From Otatea glauca (lineage: Eukaryota > Streptophyta > Magnoliopsida > Poales > Poaceae), in NCBI GenBank assembly GCA_036346275.1, contig CM070723.1, forward strand, positions 28,526,176 to 28,590,175: a stretch of 64,000 nt of DNA. Reading direction: 5' to 3'. This document shows positions 45,265 to 57,389 of this stretch, piece after piece (within the stretch, counting starts at the first letter, position 1; each line of letters starts with the position of its first letter). The position numbers were made by a program, and so were the translations under genes. The notes under the pieces were generated by a model. That model was not told where the DNA came from, did not search any database, and saw only the letters and a list, made by a program, of their open reading frames with translations.

Positions 45265-45510
45265 ACCTAGTGAGCCACATCATAATCGGTTCTCATGAAC
45301 ATCACAATCGGTTCTCAGGTGAGAACCGATTGTGATGAATCATGCACATCACAATCGGTTCTGCTACATCACAATCGGTTCTATGTTGACAACCGATTGT
45401 GATGATTCCCCACCATAACCCTCGCCGAATCATCTATCACAATCAGTTTTTTCCTAAAAAGTTGGGAACTGACCTAGATGAAGCGATAGTGTTGTACCAT
45501 TACAATGTTG
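45265..45510. repeat. Middle CACTA subterminal repeat cluster
   Basis: CACAATCGGTTCT and its complement recur about six times (45285-45410). They are followed by GAATCATCTATCACAAT and GCGATAGTGTTGTAC (45484-45498), which parallel GAATCATCTATCACAAT and ACGATAGTGTTGTAC at 52425-52493. It is thus a copy of the element's 5' end located between the two genes. Confidence 0.75.
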
Positions 45511-45656
45511 CTTTTTTTGGCTTTTCTAGATCAACTAATTTTCCCAAGCCTCTTTCCAATACAGTTCTTGCTTAGGCCAGTCCTCAAACCTTGAAATCTT
45601 TATTTACAATACAAACATTTGAAACACATAGCATTATTTACATTGATGTAGTCCCT

Positions 45657-48600
45657 TTATTTACAATACAACCCTTCTTGATGATCTACACGCATGTAAT
45701 TTGTTCCATGTGTGTTATTGTCACTACTAAGACATGCCCCATCTACAAACGGATGTATTTCATCCAATTGGTTGTACTTTTCATCATCTACAACAGTTTC
45801 AACTCCAACGATCCACCTCTTGCCATGAAGGATGACGTGCAACCTCGGATTGGCTGGATCACGCATGTAGAAGTCTTGAGTTACTTGCTTCGCAAGGACA
45901 AATGGTTCATCTTTGTAGGCAAGTCTATTGAGATCAACAATATTAAAACCTCTTATCGATCTTCACTCCATGTGGAAGTCTCACCCACTTACATCAGAAC
46001 AATGAAACTTGGTATATTCCATAATCGAGTTCCCAAATTTCTTCGATCATTCCGTAGTAGGAGTTCGTTGTGGTTGAGGATCCTCTTTTCGAGTGATCAT
46101 CGAACAAAGCATCTATGCTCACACTACTATTATGAACAGTACTCTTTGTATCTTGACTTTTAGTGTAAAAGTTGTAGCCACTAATATCGTACCCCTAGCA
46201 TGTCTGTACATTATATTTTGGTCCATTAGACAACCGTTTGAGATCCTCATTGATGGAGACCTTCACCTTTTTTTGAACCATGTGAGAAATCGAGCGTTGT
46301 GTTCTCGTGTGATAGAAAGCTCATCCGTATGTGGATTCTCCCCTCGTAATATCAACTTGTGCTACTCGATGTATGGATGAACTTCTACGCTATGCTGCAA
46401 GACTGTCAAATGTGCTTTATAATACATATCAAATCGTGGACTCGTTAGTTTGGACCTAATGGGTCCTTTGCCACCAAGTCTGCCCTCATGATGAGATACA
46501 GGAACACCAATTGCTTGTATTTTACCTAGATAGTCTACGCAGAACTCAATAACCTCTTCAGTCCCATAACCTTCAACAATACTACCCTCAGGCTTCGACC
46601 GATTCTTCACGTTTGACTTTAATATACCTATGTATCTCTCAAACGGATACATGTAACGTAGGAATGCAGGTTCATATATCTTAATCTCTCTAACAAGTTG
46701 AACAACAAGGTGAACCCTGACATCGAAGAATGACAGGGGAAATTCATCTCAAGCTGATATAGAGTTTGCACCACCTCACTCTGCAAGTTGTCTAGTACAT
46801 TGGGATCAATAACTGTCGGGACTCGAATATGCAAATTCGGACACTTTGTGTATACTGCACTAGTCTAGGATCACGCTAGTGCATATAGGCTCAACATAGA
46901 TTAATATCATAATCATACACATCGAAAATATTATGAAAGACATCATATATTAATTAATACCTGTTGAATGACCTTATGGTCAACTTACATGACTATGCCT
47001 CGTAAGGCTGAACAACAAATTAAACCACAATGGAATGAAAACGTAGCTAAACCCCTTAGTATACCATAGGCAAGTGACAAGGTTCGCACCCTAAACATTC
47101 GTCTCCTCATGGAACTTCTCCTCTAGCATTGATGTAGACTTCTCAACTGGTGATGTTGATGTTGGCAAGGGTGAGTACTTAAAGCAATCAACAAGTTGTG
47201 CACATGCAATTCTATCATAACTATATGCAAGGCTTATTCTAAAGGAATAATTAACATAGCTATTTTGCAATAAAGCAGCCTTTATAAATGAATACAATAA
47301 ATAGATTGAAAGATAGTAAAACAAATAATAATAGTAAATAATTTTAGCATTTCTCAAGTAAACAAGGCTTCCAATCCTATGTCAAGTTTCAACCTTCCAA
47401 CAGCATCCAATCTTCACATCCAAGTTTTGATTTACAAAGTCTAACCCTTGACTGTAATTCCTGAGCTTTGCTCAATACCGCAAGCACGACTATCCCAATA
47501 GATTTTACACTCTGCAGAGGTTATGCGCTTTATCCACACGACATGAACATCTCTTTGTGCAAATGTTACTAACACACTTTCTTTGGTGTGTCGTAGAGAT
47601 ATCATGACAAAGCCTTTACAATGCTTTGTCTTAACCTAGTAGTACCCACCAAGGTTTCAACACTGGTGGGACTAGTTACCACATCTAGGGCCCTCCTCTT
47701 GCGTCATGTGAGTTGATTCGTGAAGGGACTAATTACCACAATTAAGGCCTCACACCACCACTGGTAGTACCAAAGCTAAGACATTACAAATTAATCAGCT
47801 AGGCTGTCCCATACCAAACATGTGGTTGCATGATTGACTCAGGTCAAAGGCTTGCAAGGTTAAGTCCTTAAGATGATCGAGGCAAGATTTTCACATACCC
47901 TCTTCCATTTGGCCCACCTTGGCACACTGCCCTTTCCACTTGCCCCAATCTAAATGATTACCACCCTAGTTGATTACCAAGCACCACGTGCTATCAACAA
48001 GTCAATATCGTTGCGTGACATCCCTCGTCACTACAACTCAACATCATTGTGTGACAAAACCTAACACACCAATTCATAATCATGTTCCATATTCTATTAG
48101 TCAAGATTAAACTTTGATGTTTCAAGATCATGTGACATACTTGGCATGGCTAAGCATACTAAACACGGTCTATCCAACCCACGTTGATTTTAATATTAAT
48201 CAACTAGTAATGATTCAATCTAGGGTGACAATTGATCATAGCATACAAATGACAAGGTAGGGTATAGTTCAACTAGGTAGATTAACTAGATCCCAATCTA
48301 TTTTGAAACATTTATACACATAAAATAACATGCATAAAGTAAAATAATATAGCAATTTTATAAACTGGGTCCAACATGATCAAAGCACAACTTGCCTTAG
48401 AAAAGCCCTTATTCATGCTCTGGACCTTGGTCTTGAGTCAACGATTCCTCCTCGAACGCTCTGAGTATTTTGACATCTACGCGTATCGAGAAAGAATGCC
48501 AAACAAATACCAAAATAGAGATCAAATAAACTCTAAAAATAAAATAAATTTCACCATTAGATATATCTCAATTTTACAAATTTTTAGAAATTTGAATCAA

Positions 48601-51600
48601 CTCAATTGGAGCTTGTATGAGGGAGAACGGGCTCTCGAAAGGTTCAAAAATCATAAAATCTGAAAATTGGAAAATCAATAATAACCTGAATTATTTTTAT
48701 ACTAAAAAATTCCCTTTATTGCATCATGCTGACATCAACATCACTCCAAGCAACCAGACACTGCCATGTAGCACCAGTCCGTGGGCTTGGTCCATGGTTC
48801 GATGCTAGTCCACGGTGGACCCGGTGCATGGCGCCTCGCACAACGCACCACCCATGCGGCAGTCTCCGATTGGCTGCAGCGCAGCCCACAGTACGTCCTC
48901 CGATGGTCGACGCGTGGCAAGATCGAAGCCGTTCGCGCAAAATCCGACGGATGAGATCTAATCAATCTACAATACACCGCACGGCTACGCGACGCATTTC
49001 CGATCGCTCATGGATGATCTGACGGCTAGCAATAGAGAAGAAGAATGGTGAGGATCCGGCCATGGCTACGGTGGCGATATGGCGGCATTTAGGAGACGTT
49101 GATACATGAACCCGATGCAGCTTGTTGCGAACAGCATGATGGCGACCTCGGTGACGACGAAGCTCAAGTGACGGCGCCGAAAATCGAAGAAAACCGTGGA
49201 GGTGACCTTATAAACTATGGCGAGCTCGAGCACCACACACAAAGGCCCTCAGCGATGGAGTCTTGAGGCAAAAGCGGCACAAGGCTTTGGCGAACCTCGT
49301 GCAACCAACCACAGCTTAACTAGCCTCGACAAGCATGTGCAAAAAGGAAACCTAATCCCTACATGGCGGTGGACTCCAGCTCTGGGATGGCGGCGAACTT
49401 CGTGGGAAAGACGGAATCGCAGCCATACACGTCTCACGAATCGGGCAGCTTTGGATTCTACGAACGTGGCACAATCTGAGACGCACGCGGATTCGATCCT
49501 ATGGCTAAGACTTCCCTAGGGTTCACTTAACCTCGTTGAACCTCATCCACATGATCACGATCTGACGGTCCACACGAATTAAGACACGCAGCTTGAGAAT
49601 GGCTGCTCGATCCTCATCTAATGGTCACGCTTAGTTGATCCAGATGAAAGCCGAGTAGTGGGTCGGATCGGGCCGCACCGTGCGCACAATGATGGGTCAA
49701 TTTGGGCTGAACCACGGGCTTTCGGCCTAAGCACTATTTTACTGATTTTCCCACGATTTCATAATTAAAATAACTCCATTAATTTAACTAATTAGTTTAT
49801 GCAATAAAAATATTAGGAAAAATTACAAAAATACTTTGAGACATTTTGAACTTAAATAAAATATTTTTGGCCAAAATTTATTTAAAATTTATCACTATTT
49901 AATTAATTTTCATAAAAGGACAATATACATAATTTGAAATAAATTCCAGAAAAATCCAATAAATTTAGAAAATCCATAAAATGCATAAATAACACAATAA
50001 TGTAATAAAGAGCAAAAATTGGGATGTTACAATAACCTTGCAAGAAATCGTATTGAAGAAACAACATAGCTTCATGATTACCAAGCTGACATTCTCTGGT
50101 AGAATATTTCTGATTACAATAGGGAGTATTTGGGTAATAAAGACATGACAGTCGTGGGACTTCATACCAAGCAACTTCAAATCATCCATGGACACAAATA
50201 TTTTTAATGTTCGCGGAGTAGCCCGATGGAACTTTAATACCTCGGAGACAAATGCAGAGGTCTTCTTTCTCCTTCTTGGACAAGGTATAGCATACAACGG
50301 GGATGTACGGACCTTTTTTATCCTCCTCTACCACTACAAGCTTGGGCCTGATTCCTATGTAGGCCATATTGCGGTGAGCATTCACACCATCCTTGTTCTT
50401 CCCAGGTATGTTAGCAGGATGCCAACCAAATTGTCGCAAACATTCTTCTCAACGTGCTTGACATCAATACAATGCCGGACATCTAACTCCTTCTAGTATG
50501 GTAAGTCCCAAAATATCGATCACTTCTTCCAAATGGTCCTGGGACGAACATATTTACGGCTTTTTCCATACCGAACATCAATACCCTTCATACGTGAATA
50601 TACTTGCCTTCCACTCATAGGCTACGGGGTTGAACGAATTTTCCTCTTTCCATCAAACTTGTTATCCATCTTACGGTATAGATGACTTCGAGGTAGAAAC
50701 CTATGATGACCTATGTACATAGTTTTCTTGGAATTCGGCAGACACAAGCTAACAGTCTCCTCTTCACAAATAGGACACACTTTGGCTCCCTTCATACTGT
50801 AGCCCACCAAATTACTAAGGGCCGGGAAATCATTTATGGTGCAAAATATCATAGCCCGTAGGGTGAAGTTTTCTCTTTGGTATGCATCCCACACCACGAC
50901 CCTCTCGTTCCACAATTTTACCAAATCTTCAATTAGTGGTGCTAGGTACACATCAATATCATTTCTCGGTTGTTTGGGTCCCAAGATTAGTAACGACATC
51001 ATGATATGCTTTCGCTTCATACACAACCAAGAAGAGAGATTGTAGATACACAACAGAATTGGCTAAGTGATATAACGACTGCTCATATTACCAAACGAAT
51101 TTATTCTATTGGTACTCAATCCAAATCTTATGTTCCTCATCTCAGCACCAAACTCCTCGTATTTCCAATCAATGTTTCTCCATTGAGCTGAATCAGCGGG
51201 GTGTCTGAGCTTGCCATCATCCTCTTTTGAGATTCATAATGCCAACGCAATAATTTTTCCTCTTTGAGATTTGCAAACAACCGCTCCAAACGGGTAATGA
51301 TGGGCAAGTACCACAATACCTTGGCTGGTGCCCCTTTATTAACCTCTTCACCATCGTTGCCTCGGCTCTTACACTTCTTATCATTACGCTTCTCCATTTG
51401 TTTGTACGGAGTACACCACAAACTGGGCAAACGTGCAATTCGTTATGTGCGTTATGGTACAAGATGCAATAATTGAGACATACATGTATCCTTTTTATTT
51501 CCATTTCCATTGGACGTAGTAGCTTCTTCGCTTCATAAATTATTGTTGGCAACTCGTTCTCCTCTGGAAGCACATCTGATAGAAGAACTAAAAGTGCATT

Positions 51601-52110
51601 GAAACTTGTATCTGTCCTATGGTGTTTTGCCTTTAGTTTGAAGAATGCAAGGACCAAACTCAACTTGGTGTATTCCGTTTTGCAACCTGAGAACAACGGT
51701 TTGGCATCGTCTTCCATCAAGCTTTTAAACTTGTCAAACTCTCTTTTCGTGTAATTTTCCTCCACATCCCGCAAAATTTGCTCTAAATTGTCCTCCTCAA
51801 ACATATCACGCTGTAACTCGTGATCGGGGTCTATCATATCTTCGTTTCATACCAGACAGGTAGTACTTGTCTCCCCATGATGGATCCAACATATGTAATT
51901 TCTCACGAAGTCACGTCGAATCAAGTGGTCTTCAATTTGATCTAAGTTGTTAAATCTCCTAAAATTAGTGCAATCAAAGCAAGGACAATACATGACGTTT
52001 ACACCCCTATTCACCATATCTTCTTCTACAATTTTTTTAACTCCTTAACACCCCTCTAAAATTCAGCACTCACACGGCTTTTCTGATACATCCATTTTTA
52101 CGATCCATCT
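45657..52110 (-). pseudogene. CACTA TNP2 transposase, split by a solo LTR
   Basis: The minus-strand start is the ATG at 52110. The N-terminal transposase-associated domain is frameshifted but readable: VSAEFYRGVK, MVNRGVNVMYCPCFDCTNF and HLIRRDFVRNY. It is followed by MIDPDHELQRDMFEEDNLEQ (51837), LLSDVLPEENELPTIIYEAK, HVCPVCGVLRTNKW, and the TNP2/Transposase_21 core NDIDVYLAPLIEDLVKLWNE, IFCTINDFPALSNLVGYSMK and KTMYIGHHRFLP (51000-50690). MDDLKLLGMKSHDCHVFITQ runs into the solo LTR at 50031. The protein resumes at 46813 with DPNVLDNLQSEVVQTLYQLE, MYPFERYIGILK and VIEFCVDYLG. It ends in a DUF4216-like tail (RLHVILHGKRWIVGVETVVD). It cuts and joins CACTA ends; stops and shifts make it inactive. 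Confidence 0.85.
46814..50031 (-). mobile_element. Solo LTR (same family as 553), minus strand, 3.2 kb
   Basis: On the plus strand it runs from TGTCGGGACTCGAATATGCA to TTGGGATGTTACA, the reverse complement of the family ends. A perfect 5 bp duplication ATAAC flanks it (46809-46813 and 50032-50036). It interrupts TNP2 between FFNTISCKVI and DPNVLDNL, which join in frame when it is removed. No internal retroelement sequence is present. TTATAAAC near 49210 gives a minus-strand TATA-like box, and 48720-49520 is the GC-richer leader zone. Confidence 0.92.
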
Positions 52111-52209
52111 GCAATTAAACTATACACAATAAATTAAGATAAATTAAGAAAAAATTGGGGCAACAACTAGCTAGTTATTTTAAATATTGAGATATCATTT
52201 AATTACTAT

Positions 52210-52509
52210 GCACACCACAATCAGACCTGAGAACTTCATCACAATCGGTTCTCAGGTGACACCTGAGAACCGATTGTGATGTGCATGGTTCATCACAATC
52301 GGTTCTTAGGTGAGAACCGATCACCTAAGAACCGATTGTGATGTGCCTAATGCTACATCACAATTGATTCTAACCTGAGAACCGATTGTGATAATTTCTC
52401 ACTATATTATTAACATCCTCTCTGAATCATCTATCACAATTGATTTTTTTCTTCTCAAAAGTTAAGAACCGATCGAGATAAAACGATAGTGTTGTACTAT
52501 TATGTAGTA
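52210..52509. repeat. Right (5') subterminal repeats and terminus of the CACTA region
   Basis: At least seven CACAATCGGTTCT/AGAACCGATTGTG motifs in both orientations lie at 52230-52400, with a perfect palindromic pair near 52305-52340. The terminus, read on minus, is TACTACATAATAGTACAACA (52509 leftward), one base from the CACTA signature. Confidence 0.7.
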
Positions 52510-53588
52510 ATATGTAGGTCAGGGAGCCCACCAGCTGGCCACAGCCCAAGGCCATCACTGCCATTCGTCCCAGGGGATGGCCCAAGCCGAGGCCAGGCCA
52601 GGCGGCTAGGCTCACTAGGCTAACCGGTCCAGCCACCACTGACTTGAGGCAGATCAAACATGACTTGGCTGCACAGCAAGTTAGCTCCCCAAGGGCGGTG
52701 TACGCATGACTTGGCTTCGCTCCATTTTTGGCTGATCGTGGTCATCCATGTACACTGGCCAATCCATTGACGCTACCCAGCAGGCCATGTCGCCTCTACA
52801 CCACCAACTAAAAATGGTACGCAAGCATGGACGCCACCTGGCCAGCGGGCCAAGTCTATATAAGGGGCAGCAGTTCCTCCCATCAAAGACACCTTATTCC
52901 ACCACTTCTCCTTCCATTCCACACGCACCATTGTTTAGTATAGGCTACACCGGAGTAATAGTACCCATGTAGCGAGGATAGGAGACGGGTCGGCTCTATG
53001 AAGCCGAGCTTCCAGATAATCATCTTCGGTAGTTCCATATATGTTTGGCTCCATGTATCTTTCTTACCTAAGTATGAGTGTTTGTGTTTACAATATAAAG
53101 TGATCATTGTCATATTATCTATTGTCTTATTAGCATATTATGCTGAGCTACGTGTGCGCTACTTATTTTTGATACATTCTTTGTCTTGCTTTTCGCTTGT
53201 TCACTCTCCCCTTGCATAAGTACGGGCTAGAAGAGCAACAACCTAAAGTATGTGTGGTGCATAAATTAGTATTTGCCTCGGAATACTAGGAGCTTTATGA
53301 TAAATGTTGGGGATGTACAGTGATAGTGTGAATGCTAGTGCTGAAGCTCCTAGTAGGTTTCTTTCCCGTGGTATAAATAGTGGTTACTCGAAGGCTGGAC
53401 AATTTTGTTTCCACTGTATGACAATAGGTGTGGAACCATGCCTTGATCACCAGAGCACTACATAGGGACCACTATACTCACTCCTAGGTCTCCTACTAGT
53501 TAATCTCTACTTAGCCACCTACCTTTGGTTGTCTGATCTATTGGTTGGATCGGTGTGTTGTTGGAACCCTTCCATGTTATTCTCTTGG

Positions 53589-56500
53589 CACTATTACAGA
53601 AAAGGTCATCACAGACGCTTCGGAACCGTCATCATAGACGGTTTTCCAAACCATCTGTAACCATATGTCAGTGATGTTACGGAACATCACAGACAGAACA
53701 TATCACATACGGTTTCAAACTAAAACCGTTTGTGATATGCAAACATCATAGACGGTTTTTACTAAGAACCGTCTGTGATAACAAACTATCATAGATTTAA
53801 CATCCCAAAAATTGAGTTTTGGAATGTTTGAATTTGAAAATGAATCATTTGCATTTTTCTTGAATTAATTCAATATTAATTTGAATTTTCTATTAATAAA
53901 AGGATTTAATTTGACTAAACTATTTATCAAACAGAAGATTTTCAGTTTTAGTTAGGTTCATTGTGCTTTGAAGAATTTTTCTGTATTTTTAAAGATTTTT
54001 CTGAATTTAGTTGCTATTTATTTGAATTTATTTTCCTTTATTTGAATTTCTGGAGTTTTCTTAATTGAAAAATATTTTTATTTTCTAATTTTGTCGCGGG
54101 CCGAATCTCGGTCGGCCCATTCCTATTCTTCTTCCAGCTCACCCCGCTCGGTTTTTTTTCTAGCCGCCTCGCCCCGACCCATTTCTCCGCAGCTCGCCGC
54201 TCAGCCCGCGTTCGCGTTCGCCCGCGGCCCAGTAGGCCCAGCTCCTGCACGCAGCCGCACGCCCCGTGAAACCCTAGCCGCCGCCATCGCGGAGTCCGCG
54301 CTGCCCACATCTTGGCATCCATGCCGCGTCCGTTGTGCGTCCCTCAAGGCTATAAAAGGACGAGACGTCGCCAGATTTGCGCTCTCCATTTACCGCCGCG
54401 TCCGTTGCCCCATTTTGCGAGCGTCGAGACACTTTCGTCGCGGAGATCTAAACTCGCTGAAGTTTGCGTCGCCGTCGGGCCATTAGAGCCAAAGCTCGTC
54501 TTCTTCGTCGCCGTTTCGAGCCTTGGTGAGCCTCCGTCGCCCGTCGTTCTAACACGTCAAACCACCACCGTTGTCCGCTCGCCGTTTGCTGTGTCGCCGA
54601 CGAGCAAAGCCGATCGGTCATCGTCAACTGAAGAGTCGCCAAATCTATTGTGCGGGAGACGAAGTGATGATGACGTCATCCATGACGTCAGCCATGGCAT
54701 CATCCGAGCTGAGCGCTTGCGTTAGCCCTAGATCTCGTGAGCCCAGTCTACCGTAGACAGCAACCTGCCCGTGGACTCAGTCCATGGACCGAAGGTCCCA
54801 TGCGTCAGCCGTGCGTCAGCAGTGACGCAATAAATTAGATTTTTATTTAGAAAAATAATGCCCCAAAATATCTTTTTTGTTTTTCTCTGATTTATCTTTC
54901 AAAGGCTCGTTCTCTTTCATACGAACTCCGATTGAGACGATTCAAATTTCTAAATTTTTCTAAAATCAAGCTCTATCTTCTAGAGCCATTTATTTTCAAT
55001 GTTGAGCTTGTTTGAGGCTTTGTTTGGTATTTATTTGGTTTTGTTGCTTTCTTTTCCGGTAAACGTTAATTCCAAGGGAGCAAGCGGAGATTTCGAAGAC
55101 CAAGACTCAACACTAGATCAGCAAGGCAAGTCATAACCTTTGATCATATTGAACCTATGTTTACAAAAGTACTTTGCTTTATACAATTGTATGCTATTTC
55201 TGTACAATGATTATTTGCTGGGAATAGCTAATACCTAGTTGACATTATGCCATATTGATTATTGGGATGCCATGTATCCATTGTTAAACCTAGGTTGGGA
55301 CATTACTAGTTGGATATAATCATACTACCAACGTTGGGTTAGCGTAGCTATGCTTAAACATGCTTAGTTGTACGATGGGATTCATATCACATGTTGAATA
55401 ATGTTAATCTTGACTTAATGATATATTGAATTGTGGTCGATAGCCACTGTTGTAAAATTTATTGTACCATGGCGGGGTTTGCCATTGGTCTTGGTTGAAC
55501 AAAGTTATTTTTCCTCGGGTAAGTGATCGTGCAGTAAAGGAGGGGCTTTCTAGCACATTGGGATGTGGATATCTTGCCTTAGAAAACTTAAGGACTTAAG
55601 CTTGTGCGCCATTGAACTGGGCCTAACTGTACTATCACATGTCTGGTATGTGACAGACCTAGCTGATTAATTTGCAATGTCTAGCCTTGAGTACTGCCAA
55701 TTGGTGGAGTGGGTTCCCGGATAGACGGGTAGATTCGCAAGGCGCAAGAAGGGGCCCTACGGGGCGAAACCTTAGCGGGTAGAACCGAGTTTAGACAGTA
55801 TATTGTAAAGGCTTTGTCATGATCTCTTTGCCGACACACCAAAGTAAGTGTGTTAATAGCTTGGCAACAAGAGATGATCATGTCTTGTGGGTAAAGCTGT
55901 ACAAACTCTGCAGAGTGTAAAACTATTTGAATAGCCGCGTCCGCGGTCATGGACATGCCCGGGAATCTCACACGAGGTATAGAGTGTTTAATGAAATGTG
56001 GGAATGTGGAATTGTTGGGATATGAACGGGGAGTTCACTGTTGTTTTGTTGTCTAAAGTTAATACTGTTGAATATAATGATTTATAATTGTTTTAGATGG
56101 TGTAGGGTGATGCCTCGCCATTCTGTTCATGTTGTCTACCATTGATTTACCAGTTATTTATTATCTTTTTAATAAACATGCTTTCAATCTACTTACTGTA
56201 TTTCAATTCAAGTTATTACTTTCTGCAAATGAACCATATGGCTATCCTTTGTTAAGCCTTGCATGAATATTGCATCATTTCCCTACGGCTTGCTGAGTAC
56301 TTTTTGTACTCACGGCTATATGCCTTTGTTGATCAGTTGCTGAGGAAGGATCAGGAAATGTTGATTATCATGAGGAGGAATATTATGAAGACTACGTGGA
56401 TTAGGAAGGCGTTCCCCAGACAATTGCCTATGGCATGTCGAATGGCCCATGTTATCTTTTCCGCTGCAATAGTTTATTTTTTAAGCCCTTAAGGCATAGT

Positions 56501-57201
56501 GGTGTAAACTCTGACCATAAGGTCATTTGCTTTATTTAATAATAATTTGCTTTTTCATAGTTAATTCGTTGTATGGAATGATATTTCATCTACGTTTCTA
56601 CTGTGTGTACTAGCGTGATCCTGGACTAGTGCAGTATACACAGAGGGTTTCGGATTTGTAAATCCGGGTCCTGACAACAAACGGTTTTTACTATGAACCT
56701 CCTGTGATGTTACTTTTGGAAACAAAAAAATATCGTCACGTACAGATGATATGTCTGTGATTTCGGCTACTCTATGCTAGTTCACGCATAATAGAAGAGC
56801 TACTAGATGTGAGATATCCCATGTCCCTGCTCTGAAGAACTTGAAAACGCAAAATCGACGAAAAAAACTTCGAAGGCCGTTTTGAGACCCTAAACGATGT
56901 TTTTTCGAGATTGAATTTTTTTCGGAGCCTCGTGTGTAATTCTGATGTAGCCTCTCGTGTGATAATACATGATATCACAGACGGTGTTAGTTAAAAACCA
57001 TCTGTGATATTACCACAGACGGTTTTTAACTAAAACCGTCTGTGATATCGACGTATATCACTGGCGGTTTTTGAAGAGTACTGTCTGTGATAATGCCACT
57101 AACGGTTCCAATATAGAACCGTCAGTGATGTTTATCGTCACAGACGGTTTTGAGGAACCGTCTATGATGAGGCGTCTAATATAAACCTTTCTGTAGTAGT
57201 G
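53589..57201. mobile_element. Small non-autonomous CACTA element containing a solo LTR
   Basis: The left end CACTATTACAGAAAAGG (53589) and right end CCTTTCTGTAGTAGTG (57186-57201) are inverted repeats. Flanking TGG (53586-53588) and TAG (57202-57204) suit a 3 bp duplication with one change. Subterminal motifs (ACAGACGGTTTT / AAAACCGTCTGTGAT) repeat in both orientations on both sides. Without the solo LTR it is about 0.73 kb and non-coding, so it would depend on a TNP2 from elsewhere. Its motif differs from that of the 36-52 kb element, so it belongs to another family. Confidence 0.88.
53796..56676 (+). mobile_element. Solo LTR (same family as 553), plus strand, 2.9 kb
   Basis: It begins TTTAACATCCCAAAAATTGA (TG changed to TT) and ends AATCCGGGTCCTGACA. 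The GC-rich leader zone (54090-54760) follows CTATAAAAGG at 54349, a good TATA box. Internal landmarks are shared with 553-3604: GTCATGATCTCT(C/T)TGCCGACAC and the 3' GTGTACTAG, CACAGAGGG. Flanking ATAGA/ACAAA is only a poor duplication. It sits inside the small CACTA element. Confidence 0.85.
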
Positions 57202-57389
57202 TAGCTCTCTGCTTCGAAAAGTTGGCCAATATTTAGATACCTATTAATTTGATATCCCTAACTTGTAGTGCTTCCCTTTGAAAAATACTATACCCTGGAA
57301 TTTTCCTCAGTGAAATGTTATGACGATACGACCATGCACTTGCGCGAATAAACTAATAAATTATCATTATAGCGTAAGGATCGCCAACA

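Larger units (their letters stand above)
36100..52509 (-). mobile_element. CACTA (En/Spm) region, TNP2 plus Ulp1-type second gene
   Basis: Three clusters of CACAATCGGTTCT/AGAACCGATTGTG subterminal repeats lie at 36137-36210, 45265-45510 and 52210-52509. The right terminus, read on the minus strand, is (T)ACTACATAATAGTACAACAC, close to a CACTA start. TNP2 transposase (52110 to 45657) and a second gene (43017 to about 36600) both read leftward. The left terminus was not found. The middle repeat cluster has the same orientation as the right end, so this may be two related elements joined at about 45500 rather than one. The region is cut by a gypsy derivative (37770-41151) and a solo LTR (46814-50031). 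Confidence 0.72.
52513..57389 (+). mobile_element. Probable gypsy LTR, split by a CACTA element
   Basis: Removing the nested element (53589-57201) leaves about 1.26 kb. A strong TATA box, TATATAAGG, lies at 52857-52865, and the sequence ends ..GATCGCCAACA at 57389. Directly after it TTTTTAGCACCGTTGCTGGG resembles the grass gypsy primer-binding context TTGGCGCCGTTGCCGGGG with C-to-T type changes. This makes it a 5' LTR on the plus strand. The start at 52513 (TGTAGGTCAGGG) is tentative, since the CACTA terminus abuts it. Confidence 0.45.

Noticed and set aside
45285..45410. Palindromes read as terminators or hairpin RNA genes
   Set aside because: They are paired CACTA subterminal motifs in opposite orientation, also present at 52210-52400 and 36137-36210.
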